A program made the position numbers and the translations under genes. This document shows, in pieces, positions 1-33,336 of a DNA stretch of 64,000 nucleotides. Origin of the DNA: Pseudorasbora parva (lineage: Eukaryota > Chordata > Actinopteri > Cypriniformes > Gobionidae); contig NC_090185.1 in NCBI RefSeq assembly GCF_024679245.1, positions 22,319,973-22,383,972 of the forward strand. Reading direction: 5' to 3'. How positions within the stretch are numbered: the stretch's first letter is position 1; each line of letters starts with the position of its first letter. The notes under the pieces are model-generated. The model searched no databases and was not told the origin of the DNA. It worked only from the letters and a program-made list of their open reading frames with translations.

Positions 1-1078
1 ACGTTTCAGCAGGAATAATGGGTACATTTTGGCACTCAATATGCCTACGTGTGCATTAAAGGGGTACTTCAGCGCTAGGAAGATGAATCTGTATTTAAAC
101 TGGGTCACCAATGTAGTAGAAATGTGAAATTATTTTTGAATTAGGTGCCTTCTAGACTGAGAAAAGACAGAAAATGTATTTTTGTCTCATGGGGATGAAA
201 GACTACAATTCCCAGAATGCTTCGCTGCCCTGTGAGGCCACTCCCAAAGCCACCAACTTGATTACTGTGACGGAGTTGGAGAAGACACTACAATTAAAAA
301 CTGAACGTGTCTGTTCAATATAATGAGTAAGTCACCGCGCGAGTCTCACAGCACTGAGCACTAACTGCAGGAGTCAGATAAATGAGCTGATGAGGTCTCG
401 TGATGAGAGCTGAGGTAATCGCGACTACACTCGCGGCATACATTCACAAAGCGAGTTCAGTCTGGCACGCGTTTCAGTTCATGCCTTTGCAAGCTTAACT
501 TTCATAGAAAGTCATTTGAGAAGTTAAAAGACTTACATTGCTCACCATAGCTCTGTTTAAATGAGTGCCTGTAGCTGCGAGCTGAGCTCTGAGTGTGATC
601 TCCATCCCATTTTATCAAATATCCAAACGTCATTTTTATATATTTTTTCTGTCTCTGATGACGCTCCCCTCCAGTGGGCGTAGTTCTCAGTGTAATATAA
701 CATGACGCGCTCTGTCTCTATTGCATTTATGCACTTTTAAGTCTTTAAACGTTTTTTTGGGTCAGCAGCTGATAAACACTTCTGGGTTTTTTAGCTTATT
801 TTCTGTACACCTTGTCACATCAGCTTTTAGACATTGTTATTTTTTTTGTTATAATCCAGAAATAACAAGGAGGCCGCTTCCCGCAATAGAAAGTCAATGG
901 AGACAGGTGGTTTGGGCGTGGCTTTCAGATTATGACTCGTCACTCAGTCTCTATAAACATGAAAAGGGGCGGGGTTATGAGCTATACTGGGATCAACCAC
1001 CTGAGGGCGATCAAGGCGCTTTGGCTTTACTTTTCAGGACGTGTGCGGCACGCTTCGTCTACTGCTGCTAGAACTCAC
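1..1078. repeat. atp5f1d intron 2 with a degenerate TTAA-type element
   Basis: Intronic sequence. At 56-59 a TTAA is followed by AAGGGGTACTTCAGCG, which looks like the terminal repeat of a small non-autonomous transposon. No matching right end is seen, so the element is probably decayed. An ACTACAATTCCCAGAATGC motif lies inside it at 202-220. No exon is visible. Confidence 0.45.
202..220 (+). promoter_or_regulatory. ZNF143/STAF-like motif
   Basis: The 19-base string ACTACAATTCCCAGAATGC closely matches the long ACTACAANTCCCAGAATGC form of the ZNF143/THAP11-associated element. It lies inside a probable transposon relic in an intron, so it may be repeat-borne rather than a working promoter element. 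Confidence 0.4.
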
Positions 1079-1232
1079 CGAAATACTTAGCAGAGGAACC
1101 ATCTTCATTGAAGACGGTGACTACGCCAGGCCGGAGCACCTGCAGTGTGGGGACGTGGGCTGGCAGGATACCAAAGGCACCTGTCAGTGTTGGGACGTCA
1201 ATCTGTTTTACGCTGGCTTCCTTGAAGAACAC
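1079..1232 (-). CDS. atp5f1d: atp5f1d coding exon 2
   Basis: The exon lies between a TTGCAG acceptor (1233-1238) and a G|GTGAGT donor (1079/1078). It encodes 51 residues of the beta-sandwich domain, including TLTGAFGILPAHVPTLQVLR and VVTVFNEDGSSAKYF, and leaves phase 1. The plus-strand frames over this stretch are shadows. Confidence 0.95.
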
Positions 1233-2781
1233 CTGCAATGCAGCAGATGAACACAGTTTGAGGACGGTGTAGAACCAAATGAGTCAAAGTTTGGACTCCA
1301 CAAAGAGCAACAAATTAATGAATGTGCTTAACACAAAGATACTCTTCTCCGATAACTCTAGGGAGATTTAGTACAGGTACAACATACTGTAAGTTGCTTT
1401 AAACATTAGCTTAAATTTTCCCCAGTGTTTTTTTAACAAACAAATGCACACTTCATGATCATAAGAGACTTCTTTCAAAAACATTTTGAAAAATTTGACT
1501 GCTGTATGCATGTGTAAGGGTATCTCTCTCTGTGTCTGTGTGTGTGTATATGGGGGAAACTATAAAATATGGGTGCAGCAAAAAATAAAAAGCCTAGCGA
1601 TGATTTCCTCAATATTAGTTTTGCAATCAACTAAAATTGTATGCGCACCTAGGGTTATATATATATATATATATTTTTTTTTTTTTGTATATTATTTATA
1701 TCAGATTTGTTTTTTTTAAAAAATATGTTATGACCTTTGTGCATTATGGATTACTTTTGCATTTGATGTTGTCATAATTTGATAATCAGGAACCAAATGT
1801 ACAAATTATATTTAATGTATTATTTATATTACTATTTATCATTTTAATATACAATGTATTTATACTTTATAAGGTACATTCAAATACAGCCATTTGGTAT
1901 AAATGGCATTTTCTACTAAGCACATTTTTATATGGTTAGTAAATAAATGCCATTATGCCCTTCAATTCCATTATTAAAAGGATTAATAACAGTCACTAAA
2001 TTATTATAGAAATTCCCTTGACTTTTAAAGATTACATTTCAGGGATTGTATTCTTCTTCTGAATAATTACGCTGCTATTTCCAGGATGAGGGTGAACAAA
2101 TTTTGTAGTAAAGACTGTAACCTCCCACTTAAGCACCAATATAGCAAAACTGTGTGAGATGTACAATTTAATGGTTCATAATTTCAAAAGAAATCACACA
2201 AGGCATCAGCTGCCCTAAGACCTTTTAAATGATCTTCCTTCTGATCTGTCAAAAAAAACAAAACAAGTCAAGGTGATCGGTGGCAATGCTAACACGCTGC
2301 TAAAGTCATTCAAACTTGTGTCCATGTTTTGCAAGTCAGAAAACAACAAACTATATACATATTTAAAGTGTAAACATTGTATCGTGTTACATTAAATACA
2401 TTTAACGTTACTGCAGGTTCAAAATAATAAACTATACCATAATAGGTATAGTTTAATATTGACGAGCTCACCCACGTAAGTAGCACGAGCAACATGCACT
2501 CGCGCACACAAACCAAACTGTAGCTAAAATAAAGAGTAACGTTATATATACGCCCGGATACGCTGAATCTATATCGTGACATATAGGAGATAAGTTATAC
2601 TATAACTGAAATAATCCCGGCCGGTGGTTAGCGTGTTAGCAGACCGTGTAGGCCCGAGCGTCAGTACCTGTGTCGGCGATGCGAAAGTGAAGGACATCTC
2701 AGCGGTGGCCGCGTCGGCATAACAGCGCACGTGCCTCAGCGCAGGGACCGCGCGACGAAGGAGAAACCTCGCTGCCATCAT
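1079..2781 (-). CDS. atp5f1d: ATP synthase F1 subunit delta, mitochondrial (partial, first two coding exons)
   Basis: This is the delta subunit of the central stalk of mitochondrial F1Fo ATP synthase (homologue of bacterial epsilon), which couples rotor movement to ATP synthesis in the matrix. Two minus-strand exons are readable: 2781-2668 (38 codons, phase 0) and 1232-1079 (51 codons plus one base). Exon 1 encodes an Arg-rich, acid-poor targeting peptide (MMAARFLLRRAVPALRHVR) and the start of the mature protein with MSFTFASPTQ. Exon 2 begins VFFKEASVKQ and carries the conserved DVPTLTGAFGILPAHVPTLQ region of the N-terminal beta-sandwich. Both donors are GT (GTACTG, GTGAGT) and the exon 2 acceptor is TGCAG. 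The intron between them is about 1.4 kb. The C-terminal part (YFV onward and the helical hairpin) must lie beyond the left edge; I searched 1-1078 and did not find it. The family is about 160-170 residues, so roughly half is present. Two adjacent ATGs (2781, 2778) could start translation. Confidence 0.95.
1233..2667 (-). other. atp5f1d intron 1
   Basis: A 1.4-kb AT-rich intron. It contains an imperfect GT tract near 1530-1550, a short (TA)n run followed by T at 1657-1690, and a fragment near 1462-1485 resembling the TAAGAGACTTCTTTC core of a common fish DNA element. No other exon was found. Confidence 0.6.
2668..2781 (-). CDS. atp5f1d: atp5f1d coding exon 1
   Basis: Coding exon 1 runs from the ATG at 2781 to a CAG|GTACTG donor at 2668/2667. 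It encodes the mitochondrial presequence and the first mature residues ending SFTFASPTQ, phase 0. An upstream in-frame GTG adds three residues but is not a credible start; both ATGs have A at -3. Confidence 0.93.
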
Positions 2782-3010
2782 TTTTACCACGGAGAAGTGA
2801 CCCGACCTTTACAGCACGGCAATGCACAAGCCTCGGCTTCACTGTCCACACACAGGCACTCAAGTCAGACAGTGCGCTGGCTGATAGGACAAGGGCACGA
2901 GCAACCTTTCCCGTCAGGCTTTGCGAGAACTGTGGGGCTGATGGGACCTGTAGTTTTTCTTTTCTTTTTTGTTTTCTTCTTCTGAGACGTAGAGGATTAT
3001 TTATACATTA
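2782..3010 (-). promoter_or_regulatory. atp5f1d promoter / 5' UTR region
   Basis: The stretch upstream of the atp5f1d start is richer in G+C and CpG than its surroundings, as expected for a housekeeping promoter. On the minus strand it contains ACTACAGGTCCCAT (about 2943-2956), a shortened version of the ZNF143-type motif. The transcription start cannot be placed from sequence alone. Confidence 0.5.
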
Positions 3011-4840
3011 AATTTTTTTTTTATTTTTTTTTTTATTTCAATATTAACAAACATATAAATATTAAATATAAATATAAACAACATTTAAAATAAAAGGAAA
3101 TTATGGTTAAATAGCTAACAGAAGAAATATATAAGAAACGTAATTAAATATATTGAACGATGATCCTAAAAAATAAAGACAGAAGAAGAGGAAAAAAAGA
3201 GAAAAGAGAAGAGAAGAAAAATATTTTTATTATTAGTTTTAAAGATTTACAAACACAGATAGACAAAACAGAAAAAAATAACATAAAAAGACAAAAAAGC
3301 ACACGTTATGTTTACACTTTTTCCAATTTAATTTTGTGAAAATCTAAAAATCAATTTTTTTCTCTCGCAATTCTCAATTGTGACGTCACTTCCACCAAAA
3401 CAAACATATTGTCCCCCTTTCAAGCTTATATACTCTTTTTTATTAATCAAATATACAATAGTGTTTTGAAGAGTATTGTCAAGATCAAATATGAGAGGAT
3501 GTGTGAAGAAAAAAAGCTATCACCTGGTAAAATTATTGTATAGCATGTCATTGCTAATCCGGCTGTAATCCTGTCAAATTATGAAAATGTGTAGGCCTAT
3601 TTAGGGACATAAAATGCTTTAAATTAGCCATAGCAAGACAATTTATTGGGTCGTTTTATTGAGAAGGGAAAAAAACTGTTAAATGAGGTGGAAATGAGTA
3701 ACTCTGTGGTGGACTTATATTGTTAAACAATATGTATATAGTTATAGTACTGAATTCTCCTGTAATGTGCATGTATGCTCAGTGTTTTTCTTGTTTTTTG
3801 GACAAATAATCGATTGTAAAGGTCAAACAATTGGTTTGAAATATTAACTTTTCCATTTTTGCTGTATCGTTTTGTCATGAATGTTTAATTGTAATCTTGC
3901 TCATATGCCCTTAGAAAAAAAAAATACTAGGCTAGTAAAATTACTTTAGGAAATACCATAGTGTTTTTGTGTCAGTGAATTGTAGTAGACTATACTTTAT
4001 GATTTAAAAATTGACTATTTGAATAGACTATTTTAATAGTAAATAGCCTACTATAGCCTACTATAATATACTACAATTTACTGTACTATCTTTACTATAG
4101 TAGCTATGCTTCAAAAACACTAGGCCTATAGTATTTACTAGAGTAATTTTACTATAATATAGCCTACTATTAGGCCTTTTTTTCTATTAAGCCATTGGGG
4201 CATAGGACCTACCAGCCTATATCAGTAAGCTGTCTTTATAAACTATCAAAATGTTCGGTATCCTTTCTGTCGTTAATTTATTGTTGTCTATAAAACATTC
4301 ACAAATAAACTTACTGTGAGAAATATTAACTGAAGAAAAAACTAGCCACATTTAGAAGGGTGTAACGGGTGGTACGACCAGGAGGGGGCGCTCAGTAAAT
4401 ATCAATTTAACATATTCATCGCACGGATAGAACTGATTATCATATTCGTTCTAGTTCAAAATGAGCATCCCTTTGAGACATAATAATGATTCATTTCAAA
4501 TGGATTTATAGCTTACTGTTTGATATAGCCTATGAGCCAAAATAGCCAAAAGTATTTTTTTCTTCTATTCAACAGGCACCATATTTATTAGTTCATTTGA
4601 ACAGGGACAGTACCCAAAAAAAAGCAAAATATGCACTGCACGTATTACAGCATATGCTAATTTGCATCTCAGGTCCATAGAAAGGCTTTTATAAGAAAAC
4701 TGCCAACCCTGCTTACCTAAAGTCTACAGCTTATGTTAACCAAAAAAACACATTGAGACCAGACCGCGTGGGGATGCCCGTTATTGAGGATTTTGACTGA
4801 CTCAAATGGGGGATTACCTCATTTCCATAACATCATCAGA
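3011..4840. other. AT-rich intergenic spacer between divergent genes
   Basis: A non-coding AT-rich interval with A/T homopolymers (3008-3040) and a degenerate ACTATAG-type repeat block (about 4000-4170). A perfect CRE palindrome TGACGTCA lies at 3381-3388 and a CTCF-like motif at 4378-4391. No open frame of note was found. Confidence 0.5.
4378..4391 (+). promoter_or_regulatory. CTCF-like motif
   Basis: CCAGGAGGGGGCGC matches 13 of 14 positions of the CTCF core consensus CCASYAGRKGGCRS. It sits in the spacer between the atp5f1d and cbarp promoters, a plausible insulator position. This is motif evidence only. Confidence 0.35.
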
Positions 4841-4891
4841 GGATGAGGGCGTGAGAGACACACTCGTGATAAGTAACGCCGTACCTCGCTT

Positions 4892-4899
4892 TGACGTCA
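4892..4899 (+). promoter_or_regulatory. CRE palindrome TGACGTCA (probable cbarp promoter)
   Basis: A full CREB/ATF palindrome lies about 160 bp upstream of a good splice donor at 5057. The surrounding 4840-5060 is locally CpG-richer than the flanks and also holds an E-box CACGTG at 5040-5045. This fits a neuronal, cAMP/Ca-responsive promoter for cbarp, but the start site is not known. Confidence 0.4.
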
Positions 4900-4984
4900 C
4901 ATTCTGTGCTTCTCACTGGGCGATGATGGGTTTGTGGGTGTGTTTAACGGGGCACTTCATTCATAAATACAAAAAGATTTAAAA

Positions 4985-5057
4985 CCCCAAATTAAAGAGA
5001 AGACCGGGGAATCGTTTGCGAGCGTTTTGTCACATGGACCACGTGAATTATAGTTAG
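4985..5057 (+). other. cbarp: probable non-coding first exon of cbarp
   Basis: The stretch ends with TTAG|GTGAGT, a consensus donor at 5057/5058. It precedes the acceptor at 7106/7107 that introduces the initiator exon. A 7-codon upstream ORF (ATG at 5034, stop TAG at 5055-5057) ends exactly at the donor. The 5' boundary shown is a guess. Confidence 0.4.
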
Positions 5058-5503
5058 GTGAGTTGTGTTTGCTTGTCATTCACGCAGCTATTGTTTCTGT
5101 GATGAGCGCTCAGTGTCTTAGAATGACATCGTGCTTTATTATTGAAGATGACGGGAGTCTAAAATGCGGAGAGCATCTTCAAACAGCGAGTTTGGAGAAC
5201 AGACATGGCTTATCTTATGTTATCTTATGTTAAACGGTTATCGATTCGAAATAATAGCTAGGACATCACTGGTTTGGAATTAGATTTAAATTCATTTGAG
5301 GTTTGAATCGCCTGTTTGTTAATGCACACTATGGCAAGCGGTTTGAACATTTATTCATGTAGACTAACTAGTTTCTAGTTTTATCTTTCTAATAGTTTTT
5401 TTTTATTTTAATAACAAGTAATCCAACACTGACTAATCAATTTCACTATTAACTATTCATCTGATCCTAATGCTAATCTCTAGTAGCCTATTCCAGCTTA
5501 CTT

Positions 5504-5538
<35 letters not shown>

Positions 5539-7132
5539 ATTTATTAGATTATTGTATTTAGGCACTAGTTAGACTTAGTCAGCCTACTAGATATTTTTCA
5601 ATCTCACAAATTCTTTTTTTACATGTCATATTCATTGAACTCTGAATAGCTGATAATAATTGAATATATGGTTAAAAATGTAAACAATAACACTGTTATT
5701 GTTAACAAGAACACTGTTCTAAAATTATATCTATTTAGTATGACCAACATGTGATTAGTTCCTGATTCGTGCAAGATATTCCTAGATCAAAATCTTTATT
5801 GATTCTGGTACAACATTCCAATCAACCAATCAGATTTGATGGACAAGTTTAGGTTTACAAACAGAGTTGGGTGTTTCTATATCAGTGTTATTCACCAATA
5901 ATTTCGCTATAATGTCAGGGATAACTTATGGGTGTTAGGGTTAGGGATAGGGTTAACAACACAAAATACAAGATAACATATACAAAATATGTCGATCCAG
6001 GAACGTCTTGGCGAAAAAACAGAACCTAACCTGAATAAGCTGTAGAAAAACTGCAATAGAAACTTTTTGAATTGTTACAACATAAGTAATAGTACATATG
6101 TATTTTTTTTGTCTGAATAAATTATATATTTGAAAAAAAAAAACATTTTTGCAACAGAAAAAAAATTCAATCTGTTATCAGTTACAATTGTTAAAATAAC
6201 AATATATTTAAACAAAATATTTTTGGCTTAAGTTACCTGGTTGAGGTGACAGAGGTCATTTTAAGGGTCATATCAAGTAAAAACACTCTTATCCTACAGC
6301 AAAATATTGAATTACAGAGAGAAAGAAGTGCATTAACAGGGACAAGGTAATAAAAAAGAATGACATCTGAAAGAATAGTCCATGAATGGTACAAATGGGT
6401 CTCTCTTGATTTGTCCCAATAACTATAACTAATAATGCAGTACATTAGGCGTGAACAATACAGCAGAATTATGCCTCCGGGACGCTAAAGAATGAGCTTA
6501 AATTATCTCAGGAATGCCTAACGCTAAAGTCTCCAAGAGGGAGAAAGAGAGAGAGAAGCTATGAAAACAGGTAGGTGGGCAGAAGCTGGATGAGTATGCA
6601 GTAAGAGCCCAAGGCTTTGCAGTCCGAGCCGTTAAGCACAAGGCTATCTCTGCATCTCATGCACACAAACGCACGCTGCCTTCAGATAATGGGAGAAAAG
6701 GCGGCGTCGCAGTATTAAAGAAGCGAGGACGGCTTGGGAGGTGAGTGTGCTGGAGTGTGAGAGAGGGGCTTTTTGCAGTTCAGGCAGAAAGCTGCGGTGT
6801 TAATGGCATTAAAGGGAGCATATGCTGCTGGGCCTCAGCCACTGGATCAAAAAGGAAATGAAAAAGGGTTACTTTGTTGCAGAGGGTGACATTGGATTGC
6901 ATAAGTATGTTTTTGCATACATGAATTGTGAACAAAAATATGTTTAGAAGGAGATTGGGAACTCTACTCTTGTTTAGAAGCTAAGGAAAACGGTCGGTTC
7001 GGGATGCATTTGTTTTATTTTCTTTCTAAAAAAGAACTCGAATCCTTCTTTAGTGCCCTAACCGGCTTCAAAGCAGCTGCCTGACTTCCTGTAATGTCTT
7101 TCTCAGGGGGGACACTCTCTCTGGCTTGGACC

Positions 7133-28200
<21,068 letters not shown>

Positions 28201-29685
28201 CATGCGGCTCCCTTCATCTCCACGTACAAGAACACTTTGCAACATCTACTGGTCCAAAGTTTTGATGGACATTGGCTCCAAACTGGAACAGGTTTGCTTT
28301 GGTCATTTAAATGATGTTGAAATCATTGTCATTATGTCCTAGGTCAGTGGGGTAGAGACGTTTCTTCCATGCCCATTGTTAAATAAAAGGCAGTTAAGGC
28401 GCATAATGGCGTTGCTCAATGGACCAAGTCTTAAACAAATGAAATGTCAAAGTCCGTTATTAAAGCTCTCCATTTAGCTACGTGTTGACTTAAAAAGCCA
28501 ATATTTTCTCTGCACTAGGTAATCCACTGTGAATTCGGGTGCTATTAGATTAAAGATTGATTATATTTGTAAGTGCATGAATTATATTGCAATGCTGCCT
28601 ATCCGGATGTCTGTTCATAACCCAAATTAATAATATTATCTTTTTCTTTTCTTTTTTGTTGAAAGTACAAAATAGCCCTCCATTTGATTTACTATGTACT
28701 GCTTTCGGAAGCTAAATACTAAATACTATTAGCATCTGGGTTTTTTGTTGTGTAGCTAAACCTGCTCTTTTAATAAATCAAATTTCAGATTAAAGTCCTA
28801 TAAATTATGAATAATAATTAGCATAAACTGTAGAAATTTCCTGGTATGGGTAGATGTGTCTAATTATGTCACATAACCTGTATTTCAAAAAACAACAGCA
28901 TTATCAATATTAATGGCAAATTCCAATCGGAAGTGGGCATCCATATGCCCTACTCGCTCCGAAGGGCAGAGTCCTTGAACTGGGAACTTTTGAGGGAGCA
29001 GGGCATAATGAAGCCATTTGTAACACACATTGTGAAGGGAGCAATGAAAGACCACTTAATTTCCTCATTAGCCCCATATGGAATATTGTCGTAGCCTAGC
29101 ATTTATTTAATACAAATAAATGTACATTTATAATCAAGTTTTTAAAACATGTTTTATATGTTTTGTGTTCCCGATTTGCTCTTCTTTAATTTTATAAGTT
29201 AAGCATTAAACACATAAAGCATTAAACACATTTCTTACCTATAAAACCTTTTTAAACGTAATATGAAATGCATGAATTATTCTGTTAATACGTCAACTCT
29301 AACTCGTCCGCCATGTCGAGATGAATCTCTTTTGAATCTCAACTAGGCATTTTCCCTTCACCTACGGATTTGTGGAAGGGCCTCTGTCAGTTGCACACTT
29401 CCAGTTGGAATGCTCCTACAAATGGGATGTTCCTAATTCGGAATGCCTCTACAAATGTGGCATTCCAAATTTGGAATGCCCCCTTTCCGAAGTGCCCTTC
29501 AAGGGTGCAAACACGCTATTTAGAATTTGTCCTAAATGTCTTGCTTTATCTGAAACACCATAGCATTGTCCAATTCCTAAGTTAACTCTTTCCCAGTGTT
29601 TTTAATTTGGGTTAGATAGGATAGGATTAGTTAGCTTGTTTCTCATTGACACATTTGCAATCCATTATTAAGTGTCCTTGTCATT
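28201..29685 (+). other. cbarp: cbarp 3' UTR / downstream region
   Basis: The sequence follows the cbarp stop codon. Candidate polyadenylation hexamers AATAAA occur at 28382-28387 and 28772-28777, and further away at 34191-34196, where T-rich sequence follows. The true end cannot be chosen. A probable MITE lies within about 28915-29580, its ends CAAATTCCAATCGG and GTCCAATTCCTAA. Confidence 0.45.
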
Positions 29686-30409
29686 AGGGGCTTTCGCACA
29701 GGGTAGTTCTTAGAAATTAGTAATAGGAACTAACCACTAGGGTGATTCCCCGAGAACTAAAATTTCCCCTAGGGCCGTTTTTCTAGTTGCACTCGCACTG
29801 CCAGTAGGAGCTCTGAAGCGACGCAAGCCGCGCTTGTTGTTGTGACTTTTATTTTGACGGCGCTGAGAACTCCAGAGCCTGAGCACACAGCTCTTACATT
29901 CTCCGTCTTTATCAGTTTACGATCTGTTTAACAGTCCTGTCTAATACGTTATTAGATAGAACTGTTATACAAAGAAAGTAGACGGCATATGAAAAAGTAT
30001 TAGCATTTGCCATGTGGCTGATGTCCAATGTCGCTAGCTGAGCAGAAATACATAATCATGTTTCTCTTGGTCCCCTCAAAGTTGCGTTGGATTTTCTCTT
30101 TAGCGTAAATGTTGAGAGTTCTAACTATCATGTTTTTTGTCTTCGTAGAGTCAGTTCCTGGAGTAAATATATATAATGTTCTGGTGTTTCACGTGCGCTC
30201 GGCCAATCAGTGTACACTTATGTCACTGGTAGTTCCTATTGTGCTGAGTTAGACCCTACTCTGACGTAGGAGCTAAATTAGTTCCCCAAAAGGAGTTCCT
30301 AGAACTAAAACCGTTCCTAGTTCTTGTGATGCAAACACGCCAAAATCCGGGCACTTCCCGCCAATAGTTCTAGGAACTATGAAAAGGTTTCTCCGGTGCG
30401 AAAGCCCCT
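29686..30409. mobile_element. MITE with AGGGGCTTTCGCAC inverted ends
   Basis: The terminal repeat AGGGGCTTTCGCAC at 29686-29699 is exactly inverted as GTGCGAAAGCCCCT at 30396-30409. Subterminal GTTCTAGGAACT-type motifs are repeated inside. It is 724 bp long and non-coding. No clear target duplication was recognised. Confidence 0.75.
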
Positions 30410-31468
30410 GTTTAATAGCGTTCATTTATCGTTGAATTACTGAATGGCTAAAACTGCCTCTTTGTGAAATACTGTACTTTTATGACCATTGAATTATGAC
30501 TGTGCTTTTCATCTTTTAATTATATCATTTGTTCTGTACTGTTGATCATATCTGTGAGACTGAAAAGTAGAGTGAACAAGTTTATAGTGCCAAATTGTTG
30601 TCAGGTAATACCAAGATCAAACAGGAAAACACTGTAAGCAACAGTTGGGAAAGAAAACACAGTCCTGCAAAATATGGATCACACAAATGCCTCTCTTAGG
30701 GTTTGAATCATGAGACATTTGAATGAATTTCATTGAGAGAAGGGCATGCCTTTTCTTGCATGTACTTCACAAAATGAGCTCTGTCACTTAGCATTACTTT
30801 TACATGAAGAGGACCCAGATAAGAATCCATAAAGGTGATCGGCAGCACATGTTTCCTTTGGACAAAACCGTCGTTTAGAGTCAGTTAGAGCAAATCCCAC
30901 TGCCCAGCATAAGCCATTGTTGTATCTAGGTACAAATGCCACCATTAACATTAATCCGACCCATCCTCTATGCTAGTACACCCATCTGTCAGCAGCTGCT
31001 CTTGGGTTGAGCCCACAGCATGGGTTTGCGTATTGATCGTTCTGGGTTTGATCTTCTCGTAAGCATGCAAACAAAAGGTTGTCCTCTGCGGATTCTCAGT
31101 TGTGATGTGTTAGAAAGTCTATCATTGTGACATATAGAGGCTCTTGATGTAATGAAGCAACGCTTGTGTAGCATCCGTAGGCTTTGTCTATGAAGGCTCA
31201 CAATGTCGTGTGCCCTTTTAGGGCGATTGTTTGAGCTGTCGAGTAGTACACTACATGCAATTTAGGCTGCAGCTGAAGTGCCCTGTCCAGAAATAAAAAG
31301 ATTTAATTATCTAGGAGGTGAACAATGGCGAATGTGCATGGAGTAATTAACAATGCCAGAGAAAAGAGCGCTTCAGACTAGCTGATATTGATTGATTGTT
31401 ACGGGTTAAAATGAAACGTGCAGATCCTCTCACATGATTAATACGGTGCCTTCCTGTTTGTTTAACAT

Positions 31469-33336
31469 TTAAAGGGATAGTTCACCTGAAAACTATCAAT
31501 GAAAAAAGGCCATACAATGAAAGTGAATGGGTTCAAATCAGTGTTATTTTAGAATCATTCAAATAGATACTATAATAGTTTTTAAATTGCATTTTGCATA
31601 CTTAATTTTAGTTAAAGTTTTAGTAAAAAATAAAATAAAATGGGGGGGGGGTGCTGTTGTAGTTTTCATAAGATATCTATTTAGTTTTTATTCTTTTTTG
31701 TTTTAGTTATTGGTAACACTGTTCACACTTTAGATTCTCACTATTAACAATGACTTTTGCCTCAATAAACCCCTATTTACTGCTTGTTAATAGTAATGAG
31801 GTTGTTAAGTTTCGGTATTGGGTAGGATCATAGACTGTACAAAAATATGGACGTAGTGTCCGTGACATCACCCATAGGATTCCGAAAAGCCGTTCTGAAG
31901 CTTAAAGTAGAGACGACCTGGGCGTTGCCATCTTGTGAGCGAGTCATCGCTCGTCACTTCCGGATAACAGAAAATGGGCAAAAAGGCGGGATGTAGGCGG
32001 AGCTTAGGCGACGCAATGACTATAGACGGTGGATAAATGGCTATCCACCTGTAACCACGCCCTTAATTATGCCAAATTTTAAGGCTTTATGTAACATAAA
32101 TGAATGAGTTATAAAAAAAAATTCACCCCCCTCACAGTTGTCATGAAGGTCAAAATTAGCCGTATAGGCCAAAACCACAATTTGTACCAGGCTGTAAACA
32201 TGTTTTTTCTGCTGTAAAGTTGAGAATTTTAACATGGGGCTCAATAAGATTCTGCTCCCTTCTGGAGCCTGTCCCTAGTGGCCAGTCGATGAATTGCAGT
32301 TTACATTACTTCCGTATTGGCTTCAAGAGAGATCGCGGGGGGTTGCCGCTTGGGTAGGATATAGGGATGTATAAAAAGGGCATGCAGAATAAGGCATTAA
32401 TATGTGCTTTATAAGTACTAATAAACCGTCAATAGTAATATGCGTGCTAAAAAGCAACTAGTTAATAGTGAGAATTGGACCCTAAACTAAATTGTTAACT
32501 GCTTTACAATAAGGTATCATTTGTTAACATTAGTTAATGCATTAACTAACATGAAATAACATTGAGCAATATATTTTTACCGCATTCATTAACACTGTAT
32601 AATATAAATAATTCACCTGCTATATTGCTAAATGTACTGGATTTTTCATATCGGCAGAAAAATATACGGGATAACCTGGCTTTTCTTGAGACTACCCTGC
32701 TTCAGAGTGGTCATAGATAGTTAATGATATGCTAAAGCCCGCCCACACGCTGATGTGATTGGTTACATGTTCGTGACTAACAAGAAAAAACGGCGATTTC
32801 AAAACACGTTTTTTTTTAACACCACATAAACAACTTGATTTTCACCACAGGGGATCTTTAAAAATTTTAGGTTTGGAGAACTTGACAATTCCACATAATT
32901 AAATTTTTTCAGTTATGCATGAAGTTAATTTACTTAATAATTCTAAGGTGACGAGTTTCCTCCCTTTTTTAAGTTAAGTCAACTGATCACTTTTTACGGT
33001 GAACCTATTTAATACAAATGTCCATTTGAGTTTACAGTGCATTAACTAATATCTTTTTATCTTAAATGTATTAGTAAATGTTGAGATTAAGATAAACAAA
33101 TATTGTAAAAGTATTGTTATATACAATTTTAATTATTATTTTGTTTTTATTTATGTTTTATTATTTATGTTTTTAGTATCAGTTTCAGTTAAATATAATA
33201 ACCCTGTTTGAGACCCCATTGAGCTATACAGACAAAAACAGTGGAAACATTATTCAAAATATCTTATTTTTCTGTTCAACAAGAATGTGAGGAAATTATG
33301 CAAGAATTTCTATTTTTGGGTGAACTATTCCTTTAA
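31469..33336. mobile_element. TTAA-flanked element with nested insertion
   Basis: The left end TTAAAGGGATAGTTCACCTG at 31469 and the right end TTTTGGGTGAACTATTCCTT plus TAA ending at 33336 are inverted partners. The element is swollen to 1.87 kb by other insertions, one of which is the 31829-32351 unit with its own 9-bp target duplication. Confidence 0.65.
31829..32351 (+). mobile_element. 0.52-kb unclassified element, copy 1, with 9-bp target duplication
   Basis: It begins CATAGACTGTACAAAAATAT and ends GATCGCGGGGGGTTGCCGCTT. It is flanked by GGGTAGGAT at 31820-31828 and again at 32352-32360 (the match extends to 11 bp if two extra T are counted). A second copy lies inverted at 42421-42940. 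The two ends are not inverted repeats of each other, and no protein is encoded. Confidence 0.8.

Noticed and set aside
2731..2985. 84-residue plus-strand open frame
   Set aside because: It is antisense to atp5f1d exon 1 and promoter, with a low-complexity Phe-rich end and no conserved pattern.
7094..7132. Upstream in-frame ATG at 7094 as the cbarp start
   Set aside because: TCTTTCTCAG at 7097-7106 reads as the splice acceptor, leaving 7094 in the intron; the ATG at 7133 has a better context.
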